64,000 nt of DNA, from positions 19,504-83,503 of the forward strand of contig NZ_CCYH01000005.1 of assembly GCF_000820765.1 (NCBI RefSeq), given 5' to 3'. The position numbers and the translations under genes were made by a program. Of the stretch, positions 18,193 through 29,500 are shown in pieces; the stretch's first letter is position 1, and each line of letters starts with the position of its first letter. The notes beneath the pieces are model-generated. The model worked only from the letters and a program-made list of their open reading frames with translations, did no database searches and was not told the DNA's origin. This stretch comes from Candidatus Soleaferrea massiliensis AP7. GTDB lineage: Bacteria > Bacillota > Clostridia > Oscillospirales > Ruminococcaceae.

Positions 18193-18543
18193 CAGATCAC
18201 GGATATGCCTTCGACTCTATTTTCCAAATAAAATCGGGATTTCCACAGGCGAAAATCCCGAGTCGCCGCAAAAGTATAAAAACAGAGAAAAAGAAGGGAC
18301 CTATTATAGGAAACACCAAATTGCGGGAGGGGAACTGGCGGCCGGTGCCGCGGACGGTCATCAGGAACGGGGCAAAGACGCTGAATTCCCGACCTTTTTA
18401 AAGCATGAAGAGGGTATTTGCATCAAAAATCGTTCCTTAGAAACCTTCGGCAAGACCGACAAGGTGCAGTCATTCTCATCAGCAGAAAGAGAAACAGGTA
18501 AACTGCTGAAGCCGCCTTGGATTTACTGTTGCCATATACCGAA
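18193..18543. other. Intergenic region, no gene recognised
   Basis: Short frames only, none with a good ribosome binding site or recognisable motif. Confidence 0.5.
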
Positions 18544-18574
18544 AAGAACAGGCTCCCAGACGGGGCCTGTTCTT
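18544..18574 (-). terminator. Terminator of tailspike-like gene
   Basis: A 10-bp stem AAGAACAGGC/GCCTGTTCTT (18544-18553 and 18565-18574) with a T-rich exit on the minus strand, about 90 bases after the stop of the beta-helix protein. Confidence 0.75.
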
Positions 18575-18665
18575 TGTTTGCGGCAAGACCGCAGGTATAC
18601 GGTTTCCTTTTTGAATCAGACATTGCTGCATACAGCGATGCCGGCATAGAGGCCGAGCTGCGATA

Positions 18666-21482
18666 TCAGCCGGCGCTTGCCGAAAGCTGCGCCTGCACCG
18701 TAGAGGCCGTCAATGTGCCCGCGGTGTAGCCGCCGGTCAGCGAGACGGTTCCGCTGCTGCTGGCAAGCAGACTGTTCGCCTGATACGCTTCGGTGGTTGG
18801 CTGGGTTGTCAGATAGGCGACCTTCAGATCCTTGTCTTCTATCCATTTTTTAAACCCATCCAAAGTGTCCGCATAGCCGTCGTCAATTAAGGTCTGTCTG
18901 GAGATCCGGACGCGGACCGCGTTGGCTCTGCCGACGGTCAAGCCAACTGTAGTGGTTTCGGGATAGGGGTAAATGTCGTGCACCCTGCAGATCGTGAAAT
19001 AATCGGACACAACGTCTTCTGGAAACTGGTCATCCGCATGTGGGAAGGCGTTTTCCAGAGGATTATTTGCGGCGACAAACAGAGAAGTTTTGGAACTTTT
19101 GCTGGTATTCTCAAACCAACTCATGGAACTGAGCGCCGCGACTTCGGTGTTATGCGTGATGGTGCCATTGCCGGTCAGCGCATTCACCTCCACCGTGTCC
19201 TGCATGCGCAGCTCCGGCAGTTCGACGCTGCTGTTTCCAACGGTTAACGAGCCGTTCGCGTGGACAAGCTCGCCGTTTCCGCCCGTGGTGCTGCCAACGG
19301 CGGTGTAGGCGATGATGACCTCCGCGTCGATGCGGCCTGTTTCCGGTAGCGCGACGGTGCCCGCCGTCTTGCCCGAGGAGGAGAAGACCGCCTGGGGGCC
19401 GTACGCAACCGAAACAATGCCGTTCAGATCGAGCGCTTCGGTGTACAGCGTTGCTCCGTTGACCGCCAAAACCGGGATGGTCCGTTCGGATGAGGCATTG
19501 GAGATGACGATGGTATCGCCGCTCTGGATGCCGTGCTGTGCGCTTGACAGCGTGATGACCGTGCTGTTCACATTGAGGTCTATGCTGCCGGTCAGATTCT
19601 CAGGAAGGCTCTTGCCCCACACGCCCGACGCGGTGCACACCAGATGGCTGACGCCGGTCTGCGCGCTGGGCTGGATCAGCAGCTGTCCGGCATAATAGCT
19701 GCCTGCCGGAATCGAGGCCCCGACCGCTTTTATCGCCGGGATGCGTTCGTACGGCTGGTCGTTGATGGAATCCATGGCCGGCGTGTAGAAGCCAGCGCCG
19801 CTCACACTCTGTTCGATGTTGTCCTGGACAAAGACCTTGCCATCGTCCACCAACGCCTTTGGGACGTCGATCGAGTGGATGCACTGGCCCTCTTCACTGG
19901 TGTCAATGATGCAGTTGTTTGTGATGAAGACGTTGGACAGCTCGTTGCGGCCCGCTCTCTCCGGCCAAAGCTTGATGCCCGCGCGAAGCTGGCAGATCCG
20001 CGCGTCCTCAACGACATCCTGCTCGTTCACAAGATAGGCCTTCCTGCACCAGCCGCAGTCGATCAGCTGATTGCCGTCCACAAAGAAGTTGCGCAGGCTG
20101 CAGCTCCGGATGGTCTGCCGGTTGACCAGAATGCCGATGCCCGGCGCGTTGACAATGACGTTGCCTTTGATATAGATGTCCTGAAGCGTCCAGGACTGCA
20201 GCATAATACCGCCGCAGAGCTTTAAGGCGGGGCTGCGCGTCTCATCGTAGGTGGACCGGTCAAAGGTAATCGTGTTGCCGATGAAGCTGCAGTTCTTTAA
20301 GGAACAGCGGGAGTTCATCGTCAGAATGCCGGTCGGGAAATCATACTGATACGAAAAGATCAGACGGATATCGTTGTTTTCGCATTTGACGCCCTTGACG
20401 CCGACGTCCACCGGCTCGATCTGGTCGTTTCCATAGAACGCGATGCCAATGCAGGCGTTGGTGATCATATTGCCGCTGACATTTCCGTAAGCGTCCGGGT
20501 CCGGCGCGCGGCCGGTATAGTTGATGCCGGAATGATACTTGTCGATGCTGTTGCGGCAGATGAAGGCGCCCTTTCCGTGGTTCTCAATGCCGCCCCTGCC
20601 GCAGAGGATGACGGAATCGTCTCCGGGAAGTGTCTCACCGACCTCGAACAGGGTCGTGATGCGGTTGTCGCACAGCGAGAAATTCGTTCCGACACAGTAC
20701 AGTGCGCTGTTGTCGTAATTCTTTGTCGTGGCGGCACGATTCATATCAAACTCAAAATAACAGTTCTGAATGCGGTATCCGTCGCTCAGATTGCTCGCGT
20801 TGGAGACGTAGATCGCGTTGGAGCCCTGATGCCGGAAGGTCACACGCTCGATGGTGCAAAGGTGCATCGTCAGCAGGATGCAGTACAGCTTGAGGCCGTT
20901 TCCGCTGGGTCCCTCCACCGGCATGACCGGGTTGTTCTGGATGTTCTGGTCGATGGTAAAATCGCGCATCGTGATGCCCTCGACATAGGAGCTGATGCTT
21001 CCGATGACGGTTTTATACTGTCCCGCGTTGGCAGACACCTTAAAGATGGTGTTTTCCTGTCCTTCGCCGTAAAGGTTCCGGCCGTAAGGGGCAAGCCAGA
21101 TGGCAGCTTTGTTGAGCTCCTTATTCGGGTCGCTTTCATTCCGGTAATACGGGGTCACGATATAGGTTCCCGCCGGCGCGTAGACGCTCTTGTATGCGCT
21201 CTGCGTAGCCTTGTTGATGACGGCGGTATCGTCGGTTACGCCGTCTCCCTTAGCGCCAATCTGGCGGATGTTGACCGTGTCGTTCTCCACCTGAAGCCGC
21301 GCGATGCGTCCCCCTGCGGTGGAAAATGAAAAATATCCGTCGCCTGTGCCCGAGGCGCCGATCAGATACGTGGCGCCGCCGCCGTCGTCCGCGGCGTAAA
21401 AACCTCTTGTCACAACGGTACTTCCGGCTTCCAAAGTTGCCGCCTGCATGCTGGCGACATTGTCAAAATACTGTAAAGCCAT
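18666..21482 (-). CDS. Phage tailspike-like parallel beta-helix protein (pectate-lyase-3 fold)
   Basis: A 938-residue protein without signal peptide. Residues 1-60 (VASMQAATLEAGSTVVTRGF then YAADDGGGATYLI) resemble the short capping domain before phage tailspikes. IRQIGAKGDGVTDDTAVINK marks the start of a pectate-lyase-superfamily right-handed beta-helix (about 70-560), with repeated short strands (IQNCYFEFD, SLKNCSFIGNTI, NVFITNNCII). The C-terminal third is beta-rich and ends in modules seen in Firmicutes phage tail proteins (VRVRISRQTLIDDGYADTLD, then WIEDKDLKVAYLTTQPTTEA). It probably binds or cleaves a surface polysaccharide. AGGAGG is 8 bases before the ATG. No other phage genes adjoin it. 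Confidence 0.8.
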   Translation of the reverse strand: MALQYFDNVASMQAATLEAGSTVVTRGFYAADDGGGATYLIGASGTGDGYFSFSTAGGRIARLQVENDTVNIRQIGAKGDGVTDDTAVINKATQSAYKSVYAPAGTYIVTPYYRNESDPNKELNKAAIWLAPYGRNLYGEGQENTIFKVSANAGQYKTVIGSISSYVEGITMRDFTIDQNIQNNPVMPVEGPSGNGLKLYCILLTMHLCTIERVTFRHQGSNAIYVSNASNLSDGYRIQNCYFEFDMNRAATTKNYDNSALYCVGTNFSLCDNRITTLFEVGETLPGDDSVILCGRGGIENHGKGAFICRNSIDKYHSGINYTGRAPDPDAYGNVSGNMITNACIGIAFYGNDQIEPVDVGVKGVKCENNDIRLIFSYQYDFPTGILTMNSRCSLKNCSFIGNTITFDRSTYDETRSPALKLCGGIMLQSWTLQDIYIKGNVIVNAPGIGILVNRQTIRSCSLRNFFVDGNQLIDCGWCRKAYLVNEQDVVEDARICQLRAGIKLWPERAGRNELSNVFITNNCIIDTSEEGQCIHSIDVPKALVDDGKVFVQDNIEQSVSGAGFYTPAMDSINDQPYERIPAIKAVGASIPAGSYYAGQLLIQPSAQTGVSHLVCTASGVWGKSLPENLTGSIDLNVNSTVITLSSAQHGIQSGDTIVISNASSERTIPVLAVNGATLYTEALDLNGIVSVAYGPQAVFSSSGKTAGTVALPETGRIDAEVIIAYTAVGSTTGGNGELVHANGSLTVGNSSVELPELRMQDTVEVNALTGNGTITHNTEVAALSSMSWFENTSKSSKTSLFVAANNPLENAFPHADDQFPEDVVSDYFTICRVHDIYPYPETTTVGLTVGRANAVRVRISRQTLIDDGYADTLDGFKKWIEDKDLKVAYLTTQPTTEAYQANSLLASSSGTVSLTGGYTAGTLTASTVQAQLSASAG

Positions 21483-22007
21483 GATAGAATCCTCCTACAA
21501 TCATGTTGTTTTAAAATTTACAGAGTATTGTGTGTCGTGATTGGAACGTCCGTGGCTTTCGGCTGTCCATATGGACAACATCACTTCTTGTCCATACTAT
21601 GGACTTGTCTAAAGAAGGGTTCCAGAAGCATTTGCAGCCCACGAATCCAAAAAGGTCCGGTATACCGAAAAAACAAAGCGGAACGGCACGGTACGGGGCG
21701 TAAAAAGCATTCTTGGGGCGCTGAAAATTTTTTAGCCAGAATACTGGAACACACAATGAAAATACCCGCACGGGTAAAGGGAGCGGATTCATCGGCTGCC
21801 CGTACAGGCGGCTGCGCCGCGGAAGATCTGTGACCTCAGGCGAGCTGCAGGGAGTGGAAGTTTTCAGGATGAAAATCCGGCGACGCCCAAAAGATCACAG
21901 TGGATATTCCGCGGCAAATATGATAAGATGATGTAAAGTCACATCAAAAGCACGGATGAATATCAAACGAAGGAAGTTTGGGGGGCATTGTCAGGTTGGA
22001 GGATGTC
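21483..22007. other. Intergenic region, no gene recognised
   Basis: Divergent upstream region between the tailspike-like gene and the response-regulator operon. Promoters for both must lie here, but no convincing pair of boxes was found. Confidence 0.45.
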
Positions 22008-23537
22008 ATGAAGATAACGGTTTTATTGGTGGACGACGATAAAATTGAGATGGATCAGTTTAAAAGCAGCGTGGATTGGGACGCGCTTGGGCTGGAGATT
22101 GTGGGGACCGCAATCAACGGGCTGTTCGGCTATCAGCTCTATGAAAAGCTGCGGCCGGATCTGGTGATCACCGACATCGAGATGCCCGGCATGACCGGCA
22201 TAGCGCTTGCGGAGAAGATCCGGGAAAAGGACCCGCGGACCAGGATCATCTTCCTGTCGAGCTATGAGAAATTTGAATACGCCTACTCCGGCTACCGTCT
22301 GCAGGTGTGCGATTATCTGCTCAAGCAGCGGCTGAAGAGCGCAGAAACCGGGGAAAAGCTCTGTAAGGTCCGGGAGGAGATTGCGCTGGAAAAGCGCCGG
22401 ACGGCATCCCAGAAAACCGAGGAGGCCTTCCGGCGGTTTCTGGATGGGAAGGATTCCTCTCTGCCGCAGGACAGGACCTATGCGGCTGCCGCTGTGTTCG
22501 CGGAGAGGCCCCTGCCCATTGTCCTGTCTTATTTCCGGGAGCTGTCCGCCCCGAAGCGGATGGACATCGAAGATGTCAGGAAGACGCTGGGAGACAGCAT
22601 CTCAATGGCTGTGCCGATTCCGGATGACGGAATCCTGCTCCTGCTGGAAAACGATGCGCGTGGCGGACTGCCGGGAAGCTGGGATCTTGCCTGCCTGGAC
22701 CTGCTGGAAACCCTGCAGAAGGCATGGGGACAGTCCCTTTACCTGGTGAAGGTGGCTGAAACGGAGCGTCTCGCGGAAATCGGGATGCGCTGCTCGGCCG
22801 GCAGGGAGCGGCTGCAGCTGCGCTGCTTCTGGCCTCAAAACCAGGTCCTCGATTTTGCCTGCCTGCGGGAAGGCGGAAAGCCGGATGCGGTGCTGCAGCC
22901 GGAAATTCTGCAGCGGATGGATGAAAAGCGCGACAGCTATCTGCTGGAAGCGTATCTGGATGAGGTGCTTGGACCGATGATCGAACAAAAATGCTATAAG
23001 GCGTTTTCGGACGCCGCGCATCAGCTGTTCTTCCACCTGTGCAGCGCGACGCAGGGGCTCATCGATCCGGAGCATCATGCGGAGATCCGGCTGTTTCAGG
23101 AAGCGGAGCTGAACAAAATCTGTACGGCGCAGGCGGCGGCTGTCTACCTCAAGGACCGTTACCGCGCCTATTATCATCTGCTCGGGTCCAGGGAAGACCG
23201 CCGGTATTCACCGGATGTGGAGGGCGCCGTGAGGTTCATCTGCCAGCATTACGCCGACAGCTCGACGGATATTGACCGGATCGCCAAACACGTGTCGTTA
23301 AGCCCGGCCCGGCTTCGCGCCCTGTTCAAGCAGGAGACCGGCAAAACGCTGCACCAGTACCTGACCGAGGTGCGGCTCCAGCGGGCGGGACAGCTGCTGA
23401 CACAGGGCAAGCGGCGGAAGCTCGACGACATCGCGCGGGAGGTCGGCTATCTGAACGGCCGGTATCTCAGCCGGGTATTCAAGAAAGAATACGGCGTCAC
23501 GCCGGAAGAATATAAGTGGAGGAATCAGGAAACGTGA
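22008..23537 (+). CDS. Two-component response regulator, AraC-type output (YesN-like)
   Basis: A 509-residue cytoplasmic regulator. The receiver domain (1-120) has the acidic pocket in LLVDDD and the phosphoacceptor Asp in PDLVITDIEMPGMTG. A long middle region of unknown fold follows, then a C-terminal AraC/XylS double helix-turn-helix (about 410-509; IDRIAKHVSLSPARLRALFK and a second motif in LDDIAREVGYLNGRYLSRVF). ATG 22008 has GGAGG 5 bases upstream; the frame opens at a TTG ten codons earlier. It is coupled to the sensor kinase by a GTGA overlap. By family analogy it activates nearby carbohydrate genes, here most likely the GH3 gene. Confidence 0.93.
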   Translation: MKITVLLVDDDKIEMDQFKSSVDWDALGLEIVGTAINGLFGYQLYEKLRPDLVITDIEMPGMTGIALAEKIREKDPRTRIIFLSSYEKFEYAYSGYRLQVCDYLLKQRLKSAETGEKLCKVREEIALEKRRTASQKTEEAFRRFLDGKDSSLPQDRTYAAAAVFAERPLPIVLSYFRELSAPKRMDIEDVRKTLGDSISMAVPIPDDGILLLLENDARGGLPGSWDLACLDLLETLQKAWGQSLYLVKVAETERLAEIGMRCSAGRERLQLRCFWPQNQVLDFACLREGGKPDAVLQPEILQRMDEKRDSYLLEAYLDEVLGPMIEQKCYKAFSDAAHQLFFHLCSATQGLIDPEHHAEIRLFQEAELNKICTAQAAAVYLKDRYRAYYHLLGSREDRRYSPDVEGAVRFICQHYADSSTDIDRIAKHVSLSPARLRALFKQETGKTLHQYLTEVRLQRAGQLLTQGKRRKLDDIAREVGYLNGRYLSRVFKKEYGVTPEEYKWRNQET

Positions 23538-25312
23538 AATACAACAGCATCACAGGGAAGCTGTGCAGGGCGGTCTTGGCGGTGGGGCTGATCCTCAGCA
23601 TTTTGATCAGCTTTATCATCTATCCGATCATCTACGGTGTCCTGAAGGAAAACGCGGTCAGCAATGTGCGCCAGATCAGCGAACAGGCTACGGAGCGCAT
23701 CGACCGGGCGATCGGACAGCTCGAGATGTACAGCCGGTTTATCGGCGGCGACGAGTACCTTTATCAGCTGCTGCAGAAGGATGAGCGGGAGCAGGATGCC
23801 GTCGTGCGGGAAGAGCTACGCACGGCCATGACCGGATACCTGAACTTCTTTCCGAACGTCTCGAGCTGTATGATCATGCTGGAGAACGGCCGCAGCTTCG
23901 GAGACATCAGCTGTGCGCTGAACGCCGGGAGGATCCGGCACAGCGACTGGTACCAGGATTACAGGCAGAACGGCTACAGCCGGCATTTTTCCGGGCTGGT
24001 CGGCTACGACGGCGCTATCCCGGAGGAGGGCGAGCCCGGCGGCTTTGTGTGTCTTGTCTATCCTTACCAGAACAAGGCTATGAAGGGGGATTTGATCTTT
24101 GTTGTGCCGTTCGCGGTCTTTGAGGGCGCGTTCGACATCTTCTATGAAAACGGCTTCGACCTGATCCTGTTCGGCCGCAACAATATGCCGGTCTTCAAGC
24201 GGTACAATGGCGAGGACACAAATATGGACGTTTCCCGCGTGCGCGGCATGATGGAGCAGCCCGGTGTCAAGAGCATCCTGGAAAGCGGGAACCGGCACGG
24301 CGTGGATATGGTGGCCTATACGCAGCTGGGCGGATGGAAGCTCGCGCTGCATGTCCCGAACGACTACATCATCGGCTACTTCCAGTCAACCTTCTATTTT
24401 CTCTATATCATGCAGCTGGTCATGGTTCTGGCGTTCATCCTGAGCCTGGTGCTGCTGATTTCACGGCGGCTGCGCCCGCTGCGTCTCATCTCCGGGCAGA
24501 TGAACCATGTGACCGAGGACAATCTGGATGTGCAGGTCGAGGTGCACACCGGCGACGAGCTGGAGGAGTTGGCCGATTCGTTCAACTATATGCTGCAGCG
24601 GATTCAGGCCAATGTCCGGGAGCAGATTGAACATGAACGCACCGAAAAACAGATGGAGTATGCGCTGATGGTGGCGCAGGTGGATCCTCATTTTATCTAT
24701 AAAACCCTCAATGTGATCACCTATCTGGCCGAGCAGGGGGAAAACGAGCGGCTCATCGGCGTCAATACGGCGCTGATCGATATCCTGCAGGACCGGCTGC
24801 GCATCAGCAAAATCGACGTGTTCGATACGGTGCAGAGGGAAATTGAGATGGTGGAAAGCTATCTCACGATCCAGCGTGTGCGGTATTCGGACAGCATCCG
24901 CTTTGAGAAACAGGCGGACAGCGCGGCGCTGTCAGAGCAGCTTCCGAAGAACATCCTGCAGCCGCTGGTGGAAAACGCGGTGTTCCACGGCGTACTGCTG
25001 AATGTGGATGAAACGATGCGGATTCTGGGCGGAACCGTCCGGCTGGCTGTCTACAAGGATGGAAGCGAGCTTGTCATCCAGGTATCGGACGACGGGCCAG
25101 GCATGCCGCCTCAAGCGATGCGGCGCTACTTTGAGGAGGAGGTCGGCCCCGGTGAAGAAAAAGGGAAGCACATCGGCATCCGCAACATCCGGCAGCGGCT
25201 TTCCTATCTGTATGGGGATGCGTACAGCCTGCAGGCTGCCAGCAGCCCGGGGATTGGGACGAAGATCACGCTGCGTCTGGGAGAGAGAAGGGAACGGCAT
25301 GAAACGATTTAG
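23534..25312 (+). CDS. Sensor histidine kinase, YesM-like (His_kinase/HAMP)
   Basis: Membrane kinase of 592 residues. TM1 (about 8-35), an extracellular sensor of about 240 residues, TM2 (TFYFLYIMQLVMVLAFILSL), HAMP (PLRLISGQMNHVTEDNLDVQ...), then the His_kinase box DPHFIYKTLN with the phospho-His. The usual family consensus is NPHFLYNTLN, so two Asn positions are changed. The HATPase domain has LVENAVFHG (N box), DDGPGMP (G1) and GIGTKI (G2). The start is taken as GTG 23534, which overlaps the regulator's stop; an upstream GTG at 23516 overlaps the GGAGG site itself. It presumably senses sugar, perhaps through the lipoprotein encoded next. Confidence 0.93.
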   Translation: MKYNSITGKLCRAVLAVGLILSILISFIIYPIIYGVLKENAVSNVRQISEQATERIDRAIGQLEMYSRFIGGDEYLYQLLQKDEREQDAVVREELRTAMTGYLNFFPNVSSCMIMLENGRSFGDISCALNAGRIRHSDWYQDYRQNGYSRHFSGLVGYDGAIPEEGEPGGFVCLVYPYQNKAMKGDLIFVVPFAVFEGAFDIFYENGFDLILFGRNNMPVFKRYNGEDTNMDVSRVRGMMEQPGVKSILESGNRHGVDMVAYTQLGGWKLALHVPNDYIIGYFQSTFYFLYIMQLVMVLAFILSLVLLISRRLRPLRLISGQMNHVTEDNLDVQVEVHTGDELEELADSFNYMLQRIQANVREQIEHERTEKQMEYALMVAQVDPHFIYKTLNVITYLAEQGENERLIGVNTALIDILQDRLRISKIDVFDTVQREIEMVESYLTIQRVRYSDSIRFEKQADSAALSEQLPKNILQPLVENAVFHGVLLNVDETMRILGGTVRLAVYKDGSELVIQVSDDGPGMPPQAMRRYFEEEVGPGEEKGKHIGIRNIRQRLSYLYGDAYSLQAASSPGIGTKITLRLGERRERHETI

Positions 25313-26396
25313 ATGGACGGCGGCCCTGCTGGCGCTCATCCTGACGCTGACAGGCTGTGCGGGAGAGCAGCGGGAAAACAGGAAGGACGCGGAGAAGGAG
25401 TGCTCGATCGGCGTCATCTTCTACGGGGAGCGGGGAAGAAACGACCAGCTCAGCGACGCGGTTTTTGCCTATGCGGATTACCTGGAGCAGCAGTTCGACG
25501 TGCGCTTTACCTTTGCTTCCTCCGAGAATACAGGCCATGTGGAGGCGACCCGGCAGCTCTGCGAGCAGGGGGTGGACGTCATCCTGAACGCCAACACCGA
25601 AGCGATTCCGGAAAGCGTCGCGGTCTGCGAGGAATATCAGGTCTACTGGCTGCAGATTCTGGACCTGCCGACCGACACGGACATTGTCGACCGGTTCCGG
25701 GACAGCCCGTATTATCTGGGCTCCATCATCAACGACGACCAGTCGACGTCCAGACGGATGACCCAAAAGGTGCTGGAGACGGGAGCAGAGCGCATCGGCG
25801 TGACCTCGCTGCCGGATACGGTCAGTACCTCCGTGACGCATACCACGCGCGCCGACAGCATTATGAACACTGTGCTGAAGTCGGATGGCCGGTCGCTGGA
25901 GTTTGTGCTGAAAACCTACAACCTGATCGGCGGGCTGCAGAGCATGGCGGCGCAGGGATTCCAGCCGGATGCGCTGATCACGACCACAAAATCCTTTTAC
26001 CTCCCATTGTCCGATATACAGGAGATCTTCGGCAACGAACGGCTTAAAGTGGCCTATTTTGACCTCGTGGAAAGCACACGGCAGGATTTGGAGAACGGAA
26101 GCGCCGCCGCCGTTGCCTGCGGACAGCACAACATCCTCGGGCTGGCGTTCGCATACGCCTACCATTATGTAAATTCCGACTTCCGGCCCGAACAAAAGCT
26201 TGCGCTCACCTGCGACTACATCCTGATCGGGTCGGCTGAAGAATACGACCTGTTCCAGCAGTACTGCATCGAGCAGATGCCGTATTCCAAAGAGGAGCTG
26301 CAGGGCATTATTGACAGCCTGGATGTCGGCGTGGAATGGCTGCGGGAGTATGCGAACAGCTATGACTTGCAGAAAATTGTGTCTAAAAAATCATAA
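25299..26396 (+). CDS. Sugar-binding-protein-like lipoprotein (periplasmic binding protein type 1 fold)
   Basis: Exported lipoprotein of 365 residues. The signal peptide ends in lipobox LTGC, with the lipidated Cys near residue 20. The mature part reads like a type 1 periplasmic binding protein (CSIGVIFYGERGRNDQLSDA, CEQGVDVILNANTEAIPESV, DYILIGSAEEYDLFQQYC). It has no ABC permease partner nearby, and its start overlaps the kinase gene by 14 bases, so it more likely presents ligand to the kinase than feeds a transporter. AAGGGA precedes the ATG. The frame extends 99 codons upstream through the kinase gene, but the lipobox fixes this start. Confidence 0.85.
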   Translation: MKRFRWTAALLALILTLTGCAGEQRENRKDAEKECSIGVIFYGERGRNDQLSDAVFAYADYLEQQFDVRFTFASSENTGHVEATRQLCEQGVDVILNANTEAIPESVAVCEEYQVYWLQILDLPTDTDIVDRFRDSPYYLGSIINDDQSTSRRMTQKVLETGAERIGVTSLPDTVSTSVTHTTRADSIMNTVLKSDGRSLEFVLKTYNLIGGLQSMAAQGFQPDALITTTKSFYLPLSDIQEIFGNERLKVAYFDLVESTRQDLENGSAAAVACGQHNILGLAFAYAYHYVNSDFRPEQKLALTCDYILIGSAEEYDLFQQYCIEQMPYSKEELQGIIDSLDVGVEWLREYANSYDLQKIVSKKS

Positions 26397-26430
26397 AAAT
26401 GATAAGGCTCCATTTAATTGAGCGTTTTAG

Positions 26431-26496
26431 TGCACCGAATGATTGATTTTGCACCTTTTTTTATCCGGCAGATTGTGATAATGTAACTAGTGCATG
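26431..26496 (+). promoter_or_regulatory. Candidate AraC-type direct repeats upstream of GH3 gene
   Basis: TGCACC occurs at 26431-26436 and 26450-26455 (19 bases start to start), each preceded by T/A-rich bases. A related TGCATG lies at 26491-26496, 41 bases further on. Spacing near two and four helical turns on one face suits an AraC-family activator such as the one encoded just upstream. Confidence 0.45.
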
Positions 26497-26560
26497 GAGA
26501 AATTCCAGGATTTCTGTGTGAAATGTGAAATTTCTATGTTAGGATTAAGGAGAGGATTAA

Positions 26561-29500
26561 ATGAAGAAGGTAAACAAAATCGTTTCGGTTCTGTTGTCGG
26601 CCAGCATGGTCATGAGCATGTCGCTTACAGCGAATGCGGCGACCACCGACCCGACGCAGTCCCAGCGCGAGAAAGACAATGCCGCGCTTGCGAGAAGGGT
26701 CGCGGCGCAGGGCATGGTTCTGCTGGAGCAGAACGCGGATAATGTGCTTCCGATTGGGGGCTCGTCCAAGCCGGTCGCGCTGTTCGGAAACGGCGCAATC
26801 CGCACCGTGCGCGGTGGAACCGGTTCGGGAGACCCGTTCAACGGCGGACTGAGCGGCGGCGGAGACCCGCTGGTCAACCAGAGCGAGCGCTATCATGTCA
26901 ACATCTACGATACCTTTGTCCGGGAGGGCTACGATGTCACGACCGGCGATTTCCTGGAAAACTTTGCGGTCGGCTATGACGAAGAACTGCAGAAATCCGC
27001 AACGAACCCGATGGCGACCTTCGCCTATCCGGAAATGCAGCTGACCGAGGACTTCGTGAAGGAATCCGCTGAGAAGACCGATACGGCGATCTATGTCATC
27101 GCGAGAAACGCCGGCGAGGGCGCGGACAGAAGCAAGACCACCAAGACTGCCACTGTGAACGGCGTGCAGTACGAGGTGGGCGACTATGAGCTTTCCCAGC
27201 AGGAACGCGAGAACCTGGAACTGGTTGGAAAGAACTTCGACAAGGTTGCCGTAGTGCTCAACGTCGGAGGCACCATCGACACCAAGTTCTTTGATGAGAT
27301 CGAGGGGCTCGACACCCTTCTTCTGATGGGACAGGCTGGACAGGAAGCGGGCGACGCGCTGTATGACGTCGTGACCGGCGCGGTGACGCCGTCCGGCAAG
27401 CTGACCACCACCTGGGCCGAGAACTATTCGGATTATCCGGCCTCCGAAACCTTTGCAAACAACGACGGCAATATCAAAAAGGAAACCTATGAAGAGGGCA
27501 TCTATGTCGGATACCGCTACTTCGACACCTTCGGCATCACGCCGCGGTATGAATTCGGCTACGGCCTTTCCTACACCGACTTCGATATGAAGGTGCGCAG
27601 TGTGGACGCCGATATTGACAGCGTCACGGTCGAGGTCGAGGTGACCAACACCGGCGACACCTATTCCGGCAAAGAGGTCGTGCAGGTTTACTACTCCGCT
27701 CCGGACAGCGCGGCGGCTGAGAAGGCCTATCAGGAGCTGGCGGGCTTTGAGAAGACCGATGAGCTTGCACCGGGACAGAGCCAGATCCTGACGATCTCCT
27801 ACAACACCAAGGATATGGCTTACTACAACGAAGCGAAGGCCTCGTATATGCTCGACAAGGGCGACTATGTCATCCGCGTCGGAAATTCCTCTCGGAACAC
27901 CGAGGTCGCGGGTGTCGTCAGCCTGGACGCGGACACTGTGACCGAAATCCTCAGCAACCAGATGCATCTGCCCGAAGAGGAAAACCTGACTGAATGGTCC
28001 AAAGAGGGCGAAACCCCGTACACCTATGCCGGCGAGGCACAGGAAATCGCGGACGCACCGGTATTTACGCTCAAGAGCGCAGATTTCCCGGCCGCGCCGA
28101 ACAACGCATCCGCTTATGACGATGAAACCGTCAACACCTATACCACAGACCCGAATGCGCAGAAGACACAGGATTACGAAAACATCGTGCAGGTTGCGGA
28201 CAAATCCGGCTCCACGCTGCTGGACGTCTACAACGGCAAGGTTTCGATGGAGGAATACGTCGCGCAGATGTCGCTGGAAGAGCTTGCAGACATCAACTGC
28301 GGCTCCGGCTGGGGTGTCGCCAATGAGAACGCGCCGATCGTCGGTTCGAACTCCGACACCATTCCGGGCGCGGCCGGCGAAACCACCAACAAATATTTCG
28401 TCAAATACGGACTTCCGGCCATCGTCGTCGCAGACGGACCGGGCGGCATCCGCGTCAAGCAGGAATATGAAGCGACCAATGTGACCACCGGCGAAGCGGA
28501 GACCTATTACCAGTACTGTACGGCCTGGCCGGTATCGGTTCTGCGCGCGCAGACCTGGGACGTCGAGCTGCTGTACGAGGTCGGCAAGGCGTATGCGGCG
28601 GAGCTGGAAGAGATGGGCATCACCATCGTGCTCGGCCCGAGCCTCAACATCCACCGCGACCCGCTTTGCGGCAGAAACTTCGAGTACTATTCCGAGGACC
28701 CGATCATCTCCGGTTTTATGGCGTCCGCAGTCACGATGGGCGTGCAGTCCGTACCGGGCGTCGGCGCCTGCCTGAAGCACTATGCCGCCAACAACCAGGA
28801 GTCCAACCGCAACGCGGTCGACACCATTGTCAGCGAGCGTGTGCTGCGTGAAATCTATCTCAAGGGCTTTGAAATTGCGGTCAAGGCATCCCAGCCGATG
28901 TCGATCATGACCTCCTACAACCTGATCAACGGCGTACCGGCCGCGGACGATTACGATCTGTGCACCGATCTTCCCAGAGGCGAATGGGGCTTTAAGGGAC
29001 TGATCATGACCGACTGGAACGGCGGTTCCTCCACACCGGCCATCTCGATGCACGGCGGAAACGACCTGATCATGCCGGGCGGCCCGACCCGCGCCACCAA
29101 CATCGTCGGCGGTGTTGTAGATGTGACACCGGAGTTCGATGAAAGAGGACAGGTTGCGCTGAAGGAAGAACCCATCATGGGAACCTGGACGCAGACCGTT
29201 GCATCCTGGGGCGAGTTTACCATTGCCGCCGACGGCGATAAAGAAGCAGCCGCACAGCTTGGCGAAGGATACACCGCCAGCGTGGACGAGGATGGAAGCA
29301 TCCTGGTCAACGGCGAACCGATCTACCGCACCTACAAGAGCAGCTGGGGCGGACCGGGCACCTTCTCCGATCCTGTGACCACTGAATTTGCATCGGTCAG
29401 CGAGGACGGCAAGCTGATCACCTACCGCGGCACCTACCCGGAAAACTTCATCACGCTGGGTGATGTGCAGAAATCCGCCATCAACAATCTGAAGATCATC

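Noticed and set aside
18666..21482. Prophage region
   Set aside because: Only one tailspike-like gene is present; no capsid, portal, terminase, integrase or lysis genes occur on either side.
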